Below the pieces are notes generated by a model that was not told the DNA's origin, did no database searches, and saw only the letters and a program-made list of their open reading frames with translations. 64,000 nucleotides of DNA. Origin: Streptomyces sp. NBC_01224 (GTDB lineage Bacteria; Actinomycetota; Actinomycetes; Streptomycetales; Streptomycetaceae). Within the stretch, counting starts at the first letter, position 1, and every line of letters starts with the position of its first letter. This document shows, piece after piece, positions 1 through 8,186 of the stretch. A program made the translations under genes and the position numbers. The stretch lies in NCBI RefSeq assembly GCF_036002945.1, contig NZ_CP108529.1, positions 1,054,001 to 1,118,000 on the forward strand, in the 5' to 3' direction.

Positions 1-307
1 TCCCCTTCCTGGTACCCAGGATCAGCCCGAAGATCAGGTAGTAGACCAGGGCGTTGAGCAGCGGTGTGGCCACCTGCCACAGCTGGCCGAGCTTCGCCTG
101 GCTGTACTGGGCGGTCAGCTTCGCCCTGGAGAACGCCATGATGAAGTGGCGTCGGCCCCAGAGCTGCCGGATGTACTCGAAGAGCCCTGGCCGGGCGCCG
201 CTCACCGTCAGGCCGTACTTGGTGGCCATCTCGGCCGCGCTCAGGCCGTCGTCGGCGGATGGTGGGGTGCTCAGTGCGACCGCACCATCATGGGTTGTGT
301 CACTCAC
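1..307 (-). CDS. ABC-2 type polysaccharide/teichoic acid export permease, N-terminal part
   Basis: This is the N-terminal ~102 residues of a membrane permease; the rest lies beyond the left edge. The GTG start at 305-307 follows an AT-richer stretch. After ~50 soluble residues comes RAKLTAQYSQAKLGQLWQ and then the first hydrophobic segment (ATPLLNALVYYLIFGLILG). That pattern is typical of Wzm/TagG-type ABC-2 permeases that export undecaprenyl-linked polymers. It lies just downstream, in the same direction, of a glycosyltransferase and CDP-alcohol phosphotransferase genes, which fits export of a cell-wall glycopolymer. The 107-bp gap to the glycosyltransferase could hold its own promoter. The family is clear; the substrate is inferred from context. 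Confidence 0.85.
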   Translation of the reverse strand, partial: MSDTTHDGAVALSTPPSADDGLSAAEMATKYGLTVSGARPGLFEYIRQLWGRRHFIMAFSRAKLTAQYSQAKLGQLWQVATPLLNALVYYLIFGLILGTRKG

Positions 308-414
308 CAGATGAAACTCTCGTATTCAGGATGCGCAGCCAGTCGCGGGCGCGGCTCGGAGCGGACAGGTCCCGTGGAGAAAACGTACGACTCATGGTCT
401 CAGAGGAGAGCCTC

Positions 415-1299
415 TCAGATCACGGGAGGGCGGCCGAGTCTGGTCAGCCGCCATACCGTGCGCCACCTCATCGGACGGCGGGTTCCGCACGGCGTGGACC
501 AGCCTTCCCGGAAGCCGCCGAACCATGCCTTGAGAGCCGGGCCGGAGGGCTTGCGCAGCAGGGTCAGCAGCAGCCACACGCCGAGGTAGACGGGGACCAG
601 CGGCGCCGGCAGATTGCGCCGGGCAAGCCAGACCCGGTTGCGGGCCACCATGCGGTGGTACACCGCGTGCCGCGACGGGGCGGTCGTCGGGTGGTTGAGA
701 ACCATGTCCGCGCGGTAGTCGATCATCCAGCCGGCGTCCAGTGCCCGCCAGGCGAGATCGGTCTCCTCGTGCGCGTAGAAGAACTGGCCGGGCAGCGGCC
801 CGACCTCGGCGATGACCTTGCTGCGTACGGCGTTGGCGCCACCGAGGAAGGTCGTCACGCGCGAGGAGCGCATCGGATCGGCGGCACGCAGCCGCGGCAC
901 ATGGCGGCGCTGGGTGACGCCCGTGTCGGGGTCGGCGATACGAAAGCTGATGATGCCCAGCTCGGGATCGGCCTCGAACGCCTGCCGGCACAGCTCGGCG
1001 GTGTCCGTGAGCGGCAGCAGTCCGTCGTCGTCGAGGAAGAGCAGAGCGTCCACATCGGCGCCGGACGGGCCGAAGGCCTCGATCCCGACGTTGCGACCGC
1101 CCGGGATGCCGAGGTTCTCGGGCAGCTCGACGGTGCGTACGCCCGCGGGGACCTCCGGTACGGGGGCGCCGTTGCCGACGACCACCACTTCGATTCGGTC
1201 GCCGTCCTGCTTGGCGACCGAATCGAGGAGGGCGCGCAGCTCTTCGGGACGGTTGCCCATCGTGATGATGACCGCGCCGAGCTTCATGGGGGTGCTCAC
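415..1299 (-). CDS. Glycosyltransferase family 2 protein
   Basis: A 294-residue GT-A fold glycosyltransferase that would transfer a sugar from a nucleotide-sugar in the cytoplasm. It begins KLGAVIITMGNRPEELRALL, followed by NLGIPGGRNVG. LFLDDDG is the metal-binding DXD region, and HEETDLAWR is the usual ED-type catalytic motif. A hydrophobic/basic stretch near the C terminus (LVPVYLGVWLLLTLL) may attach it to the membrane. The start chosen is GTG at 1297-1299, which overlaps the upstream stop as GTGA; an ATG four codons later (1285-1287) is the alternative. It is coupled to the CDP-alcohol phosphotransferase upstream. The sugar and acceptor cannot be told from sequence. Confidence 0.9.
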   Translation of the reverse strand: MSTPMKLGAVIITMGNRPEELRALLDSVAKQDGDRIEVVVVGNGAPVPEVPAGVRTVELPENLGIPGGRNVGIEAFGPSGADVDALLFLDDDGLLPLTDTAELCRQAFEADPELGIISFRIADPDTGVTQRRHVPRLRAADPMRSSRVTTFLGGANAVRSKVIAEVGPLPGQFFYAHEETDLAWRALDAGWMIDYRADMVLNHPTTAPSRHAVYHRMVARNRVWLARRNLPAPLVPVYLGVWLLLTLLRKPSGPALKAWFGGFREGWSTPCGTRRPMRWRTVWRLTRLGRPPVI

Positions 1300-2081
1300 T
1301 TCAGCCTGCTCGACGCCAGGATCGACACGAGGTGCAGGAGGGTCTGGACGATGGCGATGCCGGCCAGGATCGCGATGCCGAGGCGGCTGAAGAACAGGTC
1401 GCCGTGGACCACATCGAGGATCGCGGCCACCAGAATGAAGAGGCTGGCCTCGATGCCGCCGACGAGACGGTGGAACTTCAGCGCGGCAGCGGCGCGGCGG
1501 GCGAGCGCCAGACCGGAGGAGCGCGGCACGGACGCCTCGTCCTTGACGGCGGGCAGTCCGCTGCGCTGACGGGCGACGTCGACCAGGTCGGTCTCGGCCT
1601 TGATCAGGATCGCGCCGAGCGCGGCGAGCGTCCCGAGGAACGCCCACAGCCAGTTGGTCGAGGTGCCGTTCTGGTGGAAGACGTCCGCACCCCGGATGCC
1701 GAAGCCGACCAGGAGGGCCGCCTCGCAGAGGTAGTGGCCTATCCGGTCGAGATAGACACCGGTGATCGAGGTCTGCTTGCGCCAGCGGGCGACCTCTCCG
1801 TCGACGCAGTCGAGCAGAAGATAGATCTGGAACAGCACGACCGCGAGGATCGCGCCGGTCAGCCCCGGGACCAGCAGGGCGGCGCCACCTATGACACCCA
1901 CGACCACCATGAGGTAGGTGAGCTGGTTCGGCGTGATCTTCGTGTTCACCAGGTACGGGTCTATGTGCAGCGAGATCTCCCGCATGTACATGCGCCCGGC
2001 CCAGTGCTCACCGCTGCGCCGGTCCTTCACTCCGTCCGGGTGAACGACCGGGCGGAGTTCAGCTACTGATGGTCTTGGCAT
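1296..2081 (-). CDS. CDP-alcohol phosphatidyltransferase-like membrane protein with altered motif
   Basis: A 261-residue integral membrane protein of the CDP-alcohol phosphotransferase family. These enzymes move a phospho-alcohol from a CDP-alcohol to an acceptor. The signature DxxDGxxAR...GxxxDxxxD is read as D91, D94-G95, A98-R99, G108, D112, but the last Asp is His116 (GVYLDRIGHY). In characterised members that final Asp is thought to be the catalytic base, so this protein may use another base, be slow, or be non-catalytic. PYLVNTKITPNQLT precedes the first membrane segment, as usual. The ATG at 2079-2081 lies inside the end of the upstream gene (23-bp overlap). A second, canonical family member sits in the same cluster. 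Confidence 0.87.
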   Translation of the reverse strand: MPRPSVAELRPVVHPDGVKDRRSGEHWAGRMYMREISLHIDPYLVNTKITPNQLTYLMVVVGVIGGAALLVPGLTGAILAVVLFQIYLLLDCVDGEVARWRKQTSITGVYLDRIGHYLCEAALLVGFGIRGADVFHQNGTSTNWLWAFLGTLAALGAILIKAETDLVDVARQRSGLPAVKDEASVPRSSGLALARRAAAALKFHRLVGGIEASLFILVAAILDVVHGDLFFSRLGIAILAGIAIVQTLLHLVSILASSRLK

Positions 2082-3120
2082 AGTCGGCGTACGCGTCCCT
2101 GATCTGGTCGGTGGACAGGTTGAGGTGTTCCAGGATCGTGAAGCGTCCCGGGCGGGTCTGCGGGGCGTAGTCGACGGCCTGGACGAACTCGTCGGCGGTG
2201 AAACCGATGTCTTCGGGCAGGACGGGCAGTCCGTGGCGGCGCAGGGTGACCGCCATGAGCAGCGAGTCCTCGCGCGCACCGCGCAGATGCATGGCGAAGC
2301 AGGCGCCGAGGCCGACCTGCTCGCCGTGGCTCGCCGCACGCTTGGGGTACAGCAGATCGAAGGCGTGGTTGATCTCGTGGCAGGCGCCCGAGGCCGGCCG
2401 GGAGTCCCCGGCGACCGACATCGAGATGCCGGTCAGCACGAGGCCCTCGGCCAGCACCTTGAGGAAGGCATCGTCGCCGATCCCGCCGGGATGGCGCAGC
2501 ACCGCCTCGCCGGCCTGCCTGGCCATGGCCGCGGCGAGTCCGTCGATTTCCTCGCCGTTGACCGCGTGGGCGAGTTCCCAGTCGGCCACGCAGGAGATGT
2601 TGGAGACCGCGTCGCCGATGCCTGAGCGCACGAAGCGGGCCGGTGCCTCGCGGACGATGTCGAGGTCGATGACGACGGCGATCGGGGTGGGTACTCCGTA
2701 GGAGCCCCGGCCGTTGTCGTTGTCCAGTGTCGCGACCGGCGAGCAGAGACCGTCGTGGGCGAGGTTCGTCGCCACGGCGACCATGGGCAGGCCGACGCGC
2801 GCCGCGGCGTACTTCGCCACGTCGACGATCTTGCCGCCGCCGAGGCCGACCACGGCGTCGTACCGGTTGCCCTTGATGTCGTCGGCGAGCTTGACGGCCG
2901 AGTCGAGGGTGCCGTCGGTGACCGGGTACCAGTGGGCGCCGGGCAGCGCGGGGGCCAGCCGCTCGCGCAGGGCGCGCCCCGAACCGTCGCTGATCGCGAC
3001 GGCGAGCTTGCCGGAGGCGGAGATCCGCTGGTCGGCGAGGAGACCGGCCAGATCGTCCAGGGCGCCGCGGCGGATGTCGACGACGACCGGGGACGGGATG
3101 AGCCGGGTCAGTACTGGCAC
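2059..3120 (-). CDS. Iron-containing alcohol dehydrogenase, glycerol-1-phosphate dehydrogenase-like
   Basis: A 353-residue NAD(P)-dependent dehydrogenase of the GldA/EgsA/AraM fold. VVGLGGGKIVDVAKYAA (about residues 90-106) is the dinucleotide-binding GGG motif. D170 (GIGDAVSNI), H248 (GACHEINHAFD) and H265 (SHGEQVGLG) fit the three metal ligands. Related enzymes reduce dihydroxyacetone phosphate to sn-glycerol-1-phosphate. With a nucleotidyltransferase upstream and a CDP-alcohol phosphotransferase downstream, making a polyol phosphate for CDP activation is a natural guess, but the substrate is not proven. The start is GTG at 3118-3120, overlapping the upstream stop by 13 bp. Confidence 0.87.
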   Translation of the reverse strand: MPVLTRLIPSPVVVDIRRGALDDLAGLLADQRISASGKLAVAISDGSGRALRERLAPALPGAHWYPVTDGTLDSAVKLADDIKGNRYDAVVGLGGGKIVDVAKYAAARVGLPMVAVATNLAHDGLCSPVATLDNDNGRGSYGVPTPIAVVIDLDIVREAPARFVRSGIGDAVSNISCVADWELAHAVNGEEIDGLAAAMARQAGEAVLRHPGGIGDDAFLKVLAEGLVLTGISMSVAGDSRPASGACHEINHAFDLLYPKRAASHGEQVGLGACFAMHLRGAREDSLLMAVTLRRHGLPVLPEDIGFTADEFVQAVDYAPQTRPGRFTILEHLNLSTDQIRDAYADYAKTISS

Positions 3121-3845
3121 GCGATCTCACGGCCCTTCGCGAGGTCGTCGTGGTTGTCGATCTCGACCCACGTCACTTCGCCGATGGGGGCCACGTCAAC
3201 GGTGAAGCCGCGGTTCACGAGCTCCTGGTAGCCGTCCTCGTAGTAGAGGTCGGGGTCGCGCAGATACGTCGCCTTCAGGGCGTCGGCGAGCTCCGCGGCG
3301 GCCTCCGGTTCGATGAGGGTGACACCGATGTACTCACCGGTCGCGGTGGCCGGGTCCATCAGCTTGGTGATGCGTCGCACACCCTTGTCGCCCTCGGTGA
3401 TGACCTTCATCTCCTCGTCGGCGAGGTGCTTCACCGTGTCGAGGGCGAGGATGATCTTCTGGCCGTTGCCCCGGGCGGCGAGCAGGGTCTTCTCGACGGA
3501 GACCGGGTGGACGGTGTCGCCGTTGGCCAGGATGACGCCGCGCGTCAGGACGTCACGGGCGCACCACAGGGAGTAGGCGTTGTTCCACTCCTCGGCCTTG
3601 TCGTTGTCGATCAGGGTGAGGGTCACGCCGTACTTCGCCTCGAGCTCCGCCTTGCGGTCGTACACGGCTTCCTTGCGGTAGCCGACGACGACGGCGACCT
3701 CGGTGAGGCCGATCTCCGCGAAGTTCGCCAGCGTCAGGTCCAGGACCGTCTTCTCGCCATCGACAGGCACGAGAGCCTTCGGGAGCGTGTCGGTGTAGGG
3801 GCGCAGACGCCGTCCTGCACCGGCTGCCAGTACGAGGCCGATCAT
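3108..3845 (-). CDS. Nucleotidyltransferase (sugar/polyol-phosphate cytidylyltransferase-like)
   Basis: A 245-residue NTP transferase. It starts MIGLVLAAGAGRRLRPYTD, the LAAGxGxR phosphate-binding loop, followed by LPKALVPVDG with the conserved Lys. ILANGDTVH supplies the metal-binding Asp. Size and layout resemble LicC-type phosphocholine or sugar-1-phosphate cytidylyltransferases. The likely product is a CDP-activated alcohol for the neighbouring CDP-alcohol phosphotransferases, with the glycerol-1-phosphate-dehydrogenase-like protein supplying the phosphate ester; this is inference from neighbours. ATG at 3843-3845 overlaps the preceding stop as ATGA, so the pair is translationally coupled. 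Confidence 0.87.
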   Translation of the reverse strand: MIGLVLAAGAGRRLRPYTDTLPKALVPVDGEKTVLDLTLANFAEIGLTEVAVVVGYRKEAVYDRKAELEAKYGVTLTLIDNDKAEEWNNAYSLWCARDVLTRGVILANGDTVHPVSVEKTLLAARGNGQKIILALDTVKHLADEEMKVITEGDKGVRRITKLMDPATATGEYIGVTLIEPEAAAELADALKATYLRDPDLYYEDGYQELVNRGFTVDVAPIGEVTWVEIDNHDDLAKGREIACQY

Positions 3846-5662
3846 GCGGGTTCTCCTTCGTCGTGTACGGCGGGTGCTCCGGAGGACACCCAGAAGCGGA
3901 TGGACTCCACGAGCACCACCAGTGCCACAGCCACCGCGAGAGCGGTGAGTGCCACGGTGAACGCTGAATGCCGAGTGAGTACGGCGGCGAGTACGGCCAC
4001 CACCAGAGTGCGGCCCTCGTGCCCACCGATCGTGCGTACCAGCCACTGGGGCGGCGCGCCGGTGCCGCCGCGAATGCGGTACACCGTGTCGTAGTGATGG
4101 TAGGCGACGGCCGAGACCAGCCCGAAGGCTGCCGGAAGGGCTCCCGGTACATCGCTGCGCGCGGCAAGAACGAGGACGGTGCAGTACTCCGCCGCCCTGA
4201 ATATCGGGGGTACGAGCCAGTCGAGGGCGCCCTTGAGGGGGCGGGCCACGGCTATACCCGAGCAGATCGCGTAGAACACCGCGGCGAAGATCATCTGCTT
4301 GCTGCCGAACGGCTGCTGCACAGCCGCGGCGATCAGTGCACCGGCGCCGACGAGCGCGATCACAGGTGCGCTCCAGGCGCCCCTGATCCGGGGGCCCCGT
4401 ACCGCCACGATCTGGGCAATGGGACCGGAGTCGGCCAGGTCGGCGAGTGCCCGGGCGGCGCGGTCGGTGCGCTCCGCCTTGCGGGTCAGCGAGCGCAGCA
4501 GGCGGCCCGCGGTGGTGTAGCAGGCCGCGAAGGCGCAGCCGATGAGCAGGGCGTAGAAGACGATCCGGGGCGTGGTCACCGCGGTCAGTACCGCGATCAT
4601 CGCCCAGCGCTCGCCGATCGGCAGCACTATCATCCGGCGCAGCCAGACCGTCCAGCCGACACTGTCGAGCCTGTCGGAGAGGGCTGCCGTGGGGCTCGAA
4701 TTGGCCACCGCGTCATGGTTCGCCTCGTTGAACGAGAAGTCGATGACATGGCGGCAGGCCTGGAGCACCATCGCGCCGAGGGCCAGTGCCCATACGTCGT
4801 CACCGCCGCGGGCGGCGCCGAGCGCGAGGCCCGCGTAGTACGCGTACTCCTTGGCCCGGTCGAAGGTGGCGTCCAGCCACGCACCCATCGTCGAGTACTG
4901 CAGCGAGTAACGGGCGAGCTGCCCGTCGGTGCAGTCCAGGACGAAGGAGAAGAGCAGCAGCAGTCCGGCGGCGATGTAGCCGCCGCGGGTGCCGGTCGCC
5001 GCGCTGCCCGCCGCGACCAGCGCGGTGAGCAGGGATGCGGTGGTGACCTGGTTCGGAGTGAGACCGCGGCGGGCGCACCAGCGGGCGATGTAGCGGGAGT
5101 ACGGGCTGATGAAGAACGTGGTGAAGAAGCCGTCGTGGGCCTTCACGGCGCTGCGCAGCCGTACCGCCTCGTCGTCGACTGCGGCGACGGCGCTCTGCGC
5201 GGTGGTGCGCGCGGACTCGTCGACCGGGACGGCGGCGACCAGCGAGCCGAGCTCGGGGCGCTGCACAGCGGTGCCTTCGGCGTCCATGGTGACGGCGAGG
5301 CGGCCCGGCACGGTGCGGTCGGTGACCGTCGTCGTGGTCGCGCCCGGCCCGGCCGGGACGCCCGCGGCGGCGGTGTTCAGGGCGCGGACGAGCGCGGGGC
5401 GCGCCTCCGGCTGCGCGGTGAGCGCACCGGTCACGGTGGCGGCGGGGAAGCGTGGGTCGGTCAGCCCCAGCCGGAGGGCATGGACATGGCCGACGAAACG
5501 GGGGTCGACCAGTGCGACGCGGCGGTCGGCGGGGACGGCCGAGAGCAGCTGTGCGGCCTCGGTCACATCGGCGGCGATCTGTACGTCGAAGCCCAGTGAC
5601 CGCAGATCGTCCACGAGCGACGATCCGGGTACCGGTGCACCGGTGAGGATGGCGGTCGACAG
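3842..5662 (-). CDS. Two-part CDP-alcohol phosphotransferase with DUF5941 C-terminal region
   Basis: A long (~606-residue) protein. The N-terminal ~170 residues are soluble and look like a nucleotide-binding remnant (STAILTGAPVPGSS..., RVALVDPRFVGHVHALRLG). A membrane CDP-alcohol phosphotransferase follows with the complete motif: DCTDGQLAR, then GAWLDATFD with all four Asp. A C-terminal multi-span region matches what I recall as DUF5941. I prefer a CTG start at 5660-5662: AAGGAG lies 9 nt upstream at 5672-5677, and the extra residues begin STAILTG, as I remember for relatives. The first conventional start is GTG at 5612-5614 (590 residues). It heads the minus-strand cluster and is divergent from galE. 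Confidence 0.85.
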   Translation of the reverse strand: MSTAILTGAPVPGSSLVDDLRSLGFDVQIAADVTEAAQLLSAVPADRRVALVDPRFVGHVHALRLGLTDPRFPAATVTGALTAQPEARPALVRALNTAAAGVPAGPGATTTTVTDRTVPGRLAVTMDAEGTAVQRPELGSLVAAVPVDESARTTAQSAVAAVDDEAVRLRSAVKAHDGFFTTFFISPYSRYIARWCARRGLTPNQVTTASLLTALVAAGSAATGTRGGYIAAGLLLLFSFVLDCTDGQLARYSLQYSTMGAWLDATFDRAKEYAYYAGLALGAARGGDDVWALALGAMVLQACRHVIDFSFNEANHDAVANSSPTAALSDRLDSVGWTVWLRRMIVLPIGERWAMIAVLTAVTTPRIVFYALLIGCAFAACYTTAGRLLRSLTRKAERTDRAARALADLADSGPIAQIVAVRGPRIRGAWSAPVIALVGAGALIAAAVQQPFGSKQMIFAAVFYAICSGIAVARPLKGALDWLVPPIFRAAEYCTVLVLAARSDVPGALPAAFGLVSAVAYHHYDTVYRIRGGTGAPPQWLVRTIGGHEGRTLVVAVLAAVLTRHSAFTVALTALAVAVALVVLVESIRFWVSSGAPAVHDEGEPA

Positions 5663-5850
5663 ACGAACTCACTCCTTGGTGCTGACGGGGCCGGCGCGCG
5701 ACAGTGCGGCCCACAAGCGGGCCGGCGGCACGTCGGCAGAGGCTATCGGATGAACGGAAGCGGGAGTTCACTGCCTGTTTGTGCTCCGTTCGGGGTGGAC
5801 CGGCAACATGCGGCGCCGTCCGCGATCATCATCGTCGATCCCCGCCTCGG

Positions 5851-5881
5851 CTGACAAAACGCGATGGCATACACCTAGGCT
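5851..5881 (+). promoter_or_regulatory. Probable galE promoter, leaderless
   Basis: CTGACA (5851-5856) and TAGGCT (5876-5881) are spaced 19 bp apart (18 if read from TGACAA). They resemble -35 and -10 boxes for the main Streptomyces sigma factor. The -10 ends 7 nt before the galE ATG, and no Shine-Dalgarno sequence lies between, so the transcript probably starts at or next to the start codon. Confidence 0.45.
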
Positions 5882-5888
5882 GACCCGC

Positions 5889-6869
5889 ATGACATGGCTC
5901 ATCACAGGCGGAGCGGGATATATCGGTGCACATGTAGTGCGGTCCATGGTGGGTGCCGGTGAGCGGGTGGTCGTCCTCGACGACCTTTCGACCGGTGTCG
6001 TCGAGCGGCTCCCGGCAGATGTTCCGCTGATCCGGGGCTCGGCCGCCGACCGTGCGCTGCTCGACCGGGTGCTGGCTCAGTACGACGTGAGCGGTGTGGT
6101 GCATCTCGCAGCGAAGAAGCAGGTCGGCGAGTCCGTCGGGAAGCCGCTGCTGTACTACCGGGAGAACGTGGCCGGGCTGACCGTCCTCCTGGAGGCCGTC
6201 GTCGCCGCCGGTGTGCGGCGCTTCCTGTTCTCGTCCTCGGCCGCGGTGTACGGCGTACCGGATGTGGAACTCGTCACCGAGGACACTCCTTGTGTTCCGA
6301 TCAATCCGTACGGTGAGACGAAGCTCGCCGGGGAGTGGCTGGTCCGGGCGACCGGGAGGGCACACTCCCTGTCCACCGGCTGTCTGCGCTACTTCAACGT
6401 GGCCGGAGCGGCCGCGCCGGAACTGTCGGACACCGGTGTCTTCAATGTGATTCCGATGTTCTTCGACCGACTGACCCGCGGCGAGGCCCCCCGGATCTTC
6501 GGTGACGACTATCCGACACCCGACGGCACCTGCATCCGCGACTACATCCATGTCGCGGACCTCGCCGACGCGCATCTCGCCGTCGCCCGGAGGCTGGCCG
6601 AGCAGGACGCCGGGGACCTGACTGTGAACATCGGCCGCGGCGAGGGCGTCTCGGTGCGTGAGCTCGCCGATCTGGTGGGCGAGGTCAGTGGCCGGCCGGA
6701 GAAGCCGGAGATCGAGGCGCGCCGCCCCGGCGATGCGGCAAAGGCCGTCGCGTCCGCCGTCCGGATGTCCGAGGAGCTCGGCTGGACGGCCCAGCGCGGG
6801 GTGCGCGAGATGGTCGAGTCGGCCTGGCAGGGCTGGTGCCTGCACCACCCCGAGGCGCGCGGCAACTGA
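5889..6869 (+). CDS. galE: UDP-glucose 4-epimerase
   Basis: A 326-residue extended short-chain dehydrogenase that interconverts UDP-glucose and UDP-galactose in the cytoplasm. GGAGYIG (7-13) binds NAD, FSSSAAVYG carries the catalytic Ser region, and Y141-x3-K145 (YGETK) is the catalytic pair. RYFNVAGA and CIRDYIHVADLADAH are hallmark GalE segments. The ATG at 5889 is chosen because the Rossmann strand begins at once (MTWLITGGAGYIG). The sugar could feed the glycosyltransferase cluster on the other side of the shared 226-bp intergenic region. A strong hairpin terminator follows. Confidence 0.96.
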   Translation: MTWLITGGAGYIGAHVVRSMVGAGERVVVLDDLSTGVVERLPADVPLIRGSAADRALLDRVLAQYDVSGVVHLAAKKQVGESVGKPLLYYRENVAGLTVLLEAVVAAGVRRFLFSSSAAVYGVPDVELVTEDTPCVPINPYGETKLAGEWLVRATGRAHSLSTGCLRYFNVAGAAAPELSDTGVFNVIPMFFDRLTRGEAPRIFGDDYPTPDGTCIRDYIHVADLADAHLAVARRLAEQDAGDLTVNIGRGEGVSVRELADLVGEVSGRPEKPEIEARRPGDAAKAVASAVRMSEELGWTAQRGVREMVESAWQGWCLHHPEARGN

Positions 6870-6890
6870 GCCGCCGGCGATCACTCCACA

Positions 6891-6924
6891 GCCCTGACCT
6901 GCAGCCATTTCCGCAGGTCAGGGC
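6891..6924 (+). terminator. Hairpin terminator after galE
   Basis: A perfect 12-bp inverted repeat (GCCCTGACCTGC and its complement) with a 10-nt loop lies 21 bp after the galE stop. There is no U-tract, as is common in Streptomyces. Confidence 0.8.
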
Positions 6925-7035
6925 ATATGACAACGGTGTTCAGTGCCGTGTTGCCCGATACCCCCCACCCGTAGTTCACTGGCAGTGCTCGGGCAGATCG
7001 TGTCCGAGTCCGCGCGACGACCGGGAGGCGTCCCC

Positions 7036-7977
7036 ATGGGGGCAGGGCACGACCACGGGCACACACACGGCGGGCCACCGCCCACCGGCACGGCAGCTGC
7101 CGCGTACAAGGGACGGCTGCGGATCGCGCTGTGCATCACGCTCACCGTGATGGTCATAGAGATCGTCGGGGGGCTGCTCGCCGACTCGCTCGCCCTGATC
7201 GCCGACGCGGCCCATATGGCGACCGACGCCCTGGGTCTGGGCATGGCACTGCTGGCGATCCACTTCGCCAACCGGCCGGCCGGGCTCAACCGAACCTTCG
7301 GCTTCGCACGCGCCGAGATCCTCGCCGCCCTGGCCAACTGTCTGCTGCTGCTCGGAGTGGGCGGCTTTCTGCTCCTCGAGGCGATCCAGCGCTTCATCAC
7401 CCCGGCCGAGACCAGGGGCGGACTGACGATCGTCTTCGCCCTGGTCGGCATGGTCGCCAACATGGTCTCCCTGTCGCTGCTGCTCCGGGGCCAGAAGGAC
7501 AGCATCAATGTGCGCGGCGCCTATCTGGAGGTGCTCGCGGACACGCTCGGCTCGTTCGCCGTGCTGATCTCGGCAGGAATCATCCTGGCCACGGGCTGGC
7601 AGGTCGCCGACCCGATCGCCTCGCTGGTGATCGGCCTGATGATCGTCCCCCGTACGGTGAAGCTGCTCAGAGAGACGCTCAATGTGCTGCTGGAGGCGGC
7701 GCCCAAGGGCGTCGACATGGCTGAGGTACGGGCCCACATCACCGCCCTGCCCGGAGTACTGGACGTCCATGACCTGCATGCCTGGACGATCACGTCGGGG
7801 ATGCCGGTGCTCTCCGCCCATGTGGTGGTGCGCCAGGACATGCTCGATTCGATCGGTCACGAGAAGCTCCTCCATGAACTGCAGGGCTGTCTCGGTGTCC
7901 ACTTCGACGTGGAGCACTGCACATTCCAGCTGGAGCCGAGCGGCCATGCCGAGCACGAGGCCAAGCTCTGTCACTGA
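7036..7977 (+). CDS. Cation diffusion facilitator (zinc/divalent metal exporter, CzcD-like)
   Basis: A 313-residue inner-membrane metal/proton antiporter. The N terminus is His-rich (GHDHGHTHGG). Six membrane segments follow, with the paired transport-site motifs DAAHMATDALG in TM2 and LEVLADTLGS in TM5. A cytoplasmic C-terminal domain (LPGVLDVHDLHAWTITSG) matches the CDF regulatory domain. The start is ATG at 7036 with GGGAGGCG six bases upstream; an in-frame start further upstream lacks a site. It is monocistronic between galE and a methyltransferase. A small inverted repeat (7974-7989) overlaps its stop. I see no metal-sensor gene next to it. Confidence 0.93.
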   Translation: MGAGHDHGHTHGGPPPTGTAAAAYKGRLRIALCITLTVMVIEIVGGLLADSLALIADAAHMATDALGLGMALLAIHFANRPAGLNRTFGFARAEILAALANCLLLLGVGGFLLLEAIQRFITPAETRGGLTIVFALVGMVANMVSLSLLLRGQKDSINVRGAYLEVLADTLGSFAVLISAGIILATGWQVADPIASLVIGLMIVPRTVKLLRETLNVLLEAAPKGVDMAEVRAHITALPGVLDVHDLHAWTITSGMPVLSAHVVVRQDMLDSIGHEKLLHELQGCLGVHFDVEHCTFQLEPSGHAEHEAKLCH

Positions 7978-8056
7978 ACTGCCGTTCAGCAGGGCCGTGT
8001 AGGGTATTCGGCGGAGCGTGTGGGGCTCCCCGTGTCCGAGAGAGGAGCTGAGGTTG

Positions 8057-8125
8057 ATGACCGCCGCGACGGCGCCTGTCCGGCGCAGCATCCGGTCCCT
8101 CTTCATCTCCCGGGTTCTCGGCTAG
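8057..8125 (+). CDS. Possible 22-residue peptide upstream of the methyltransferase-GNAT gene
   Basis: ATG at 8057 is preceded by purine-rich GAGAGAGGAGCTGAGG and opens a 22-codon frame: TAATAPVRRSIRSLFISRVLG after the Met. It is basic with a short hydrophobic end and lies 61 bp before the next gene. Its position would suit a leader peptide, but I see no run of one amino acid and no clear attenuator hairpin, so it may be chance. Confidence 0.25.
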   Translation: MTAATAPVRRSIRSLFISRVLG

Positions 8126-8186
8126 CGCCCGACTCGCACCGGGTCGACACGTTGGCCGGAGCCCTCACACACAAGGGTTTCCCACG

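Noticed and set aside
7974..7989. Strong terminator at the end of the cation efflux gene
   Set aside because: The CTGAAC/GTTCAG stem is only 6 bp and AT-containing, and overlaps the stop codon; too weak to list as a terminator.
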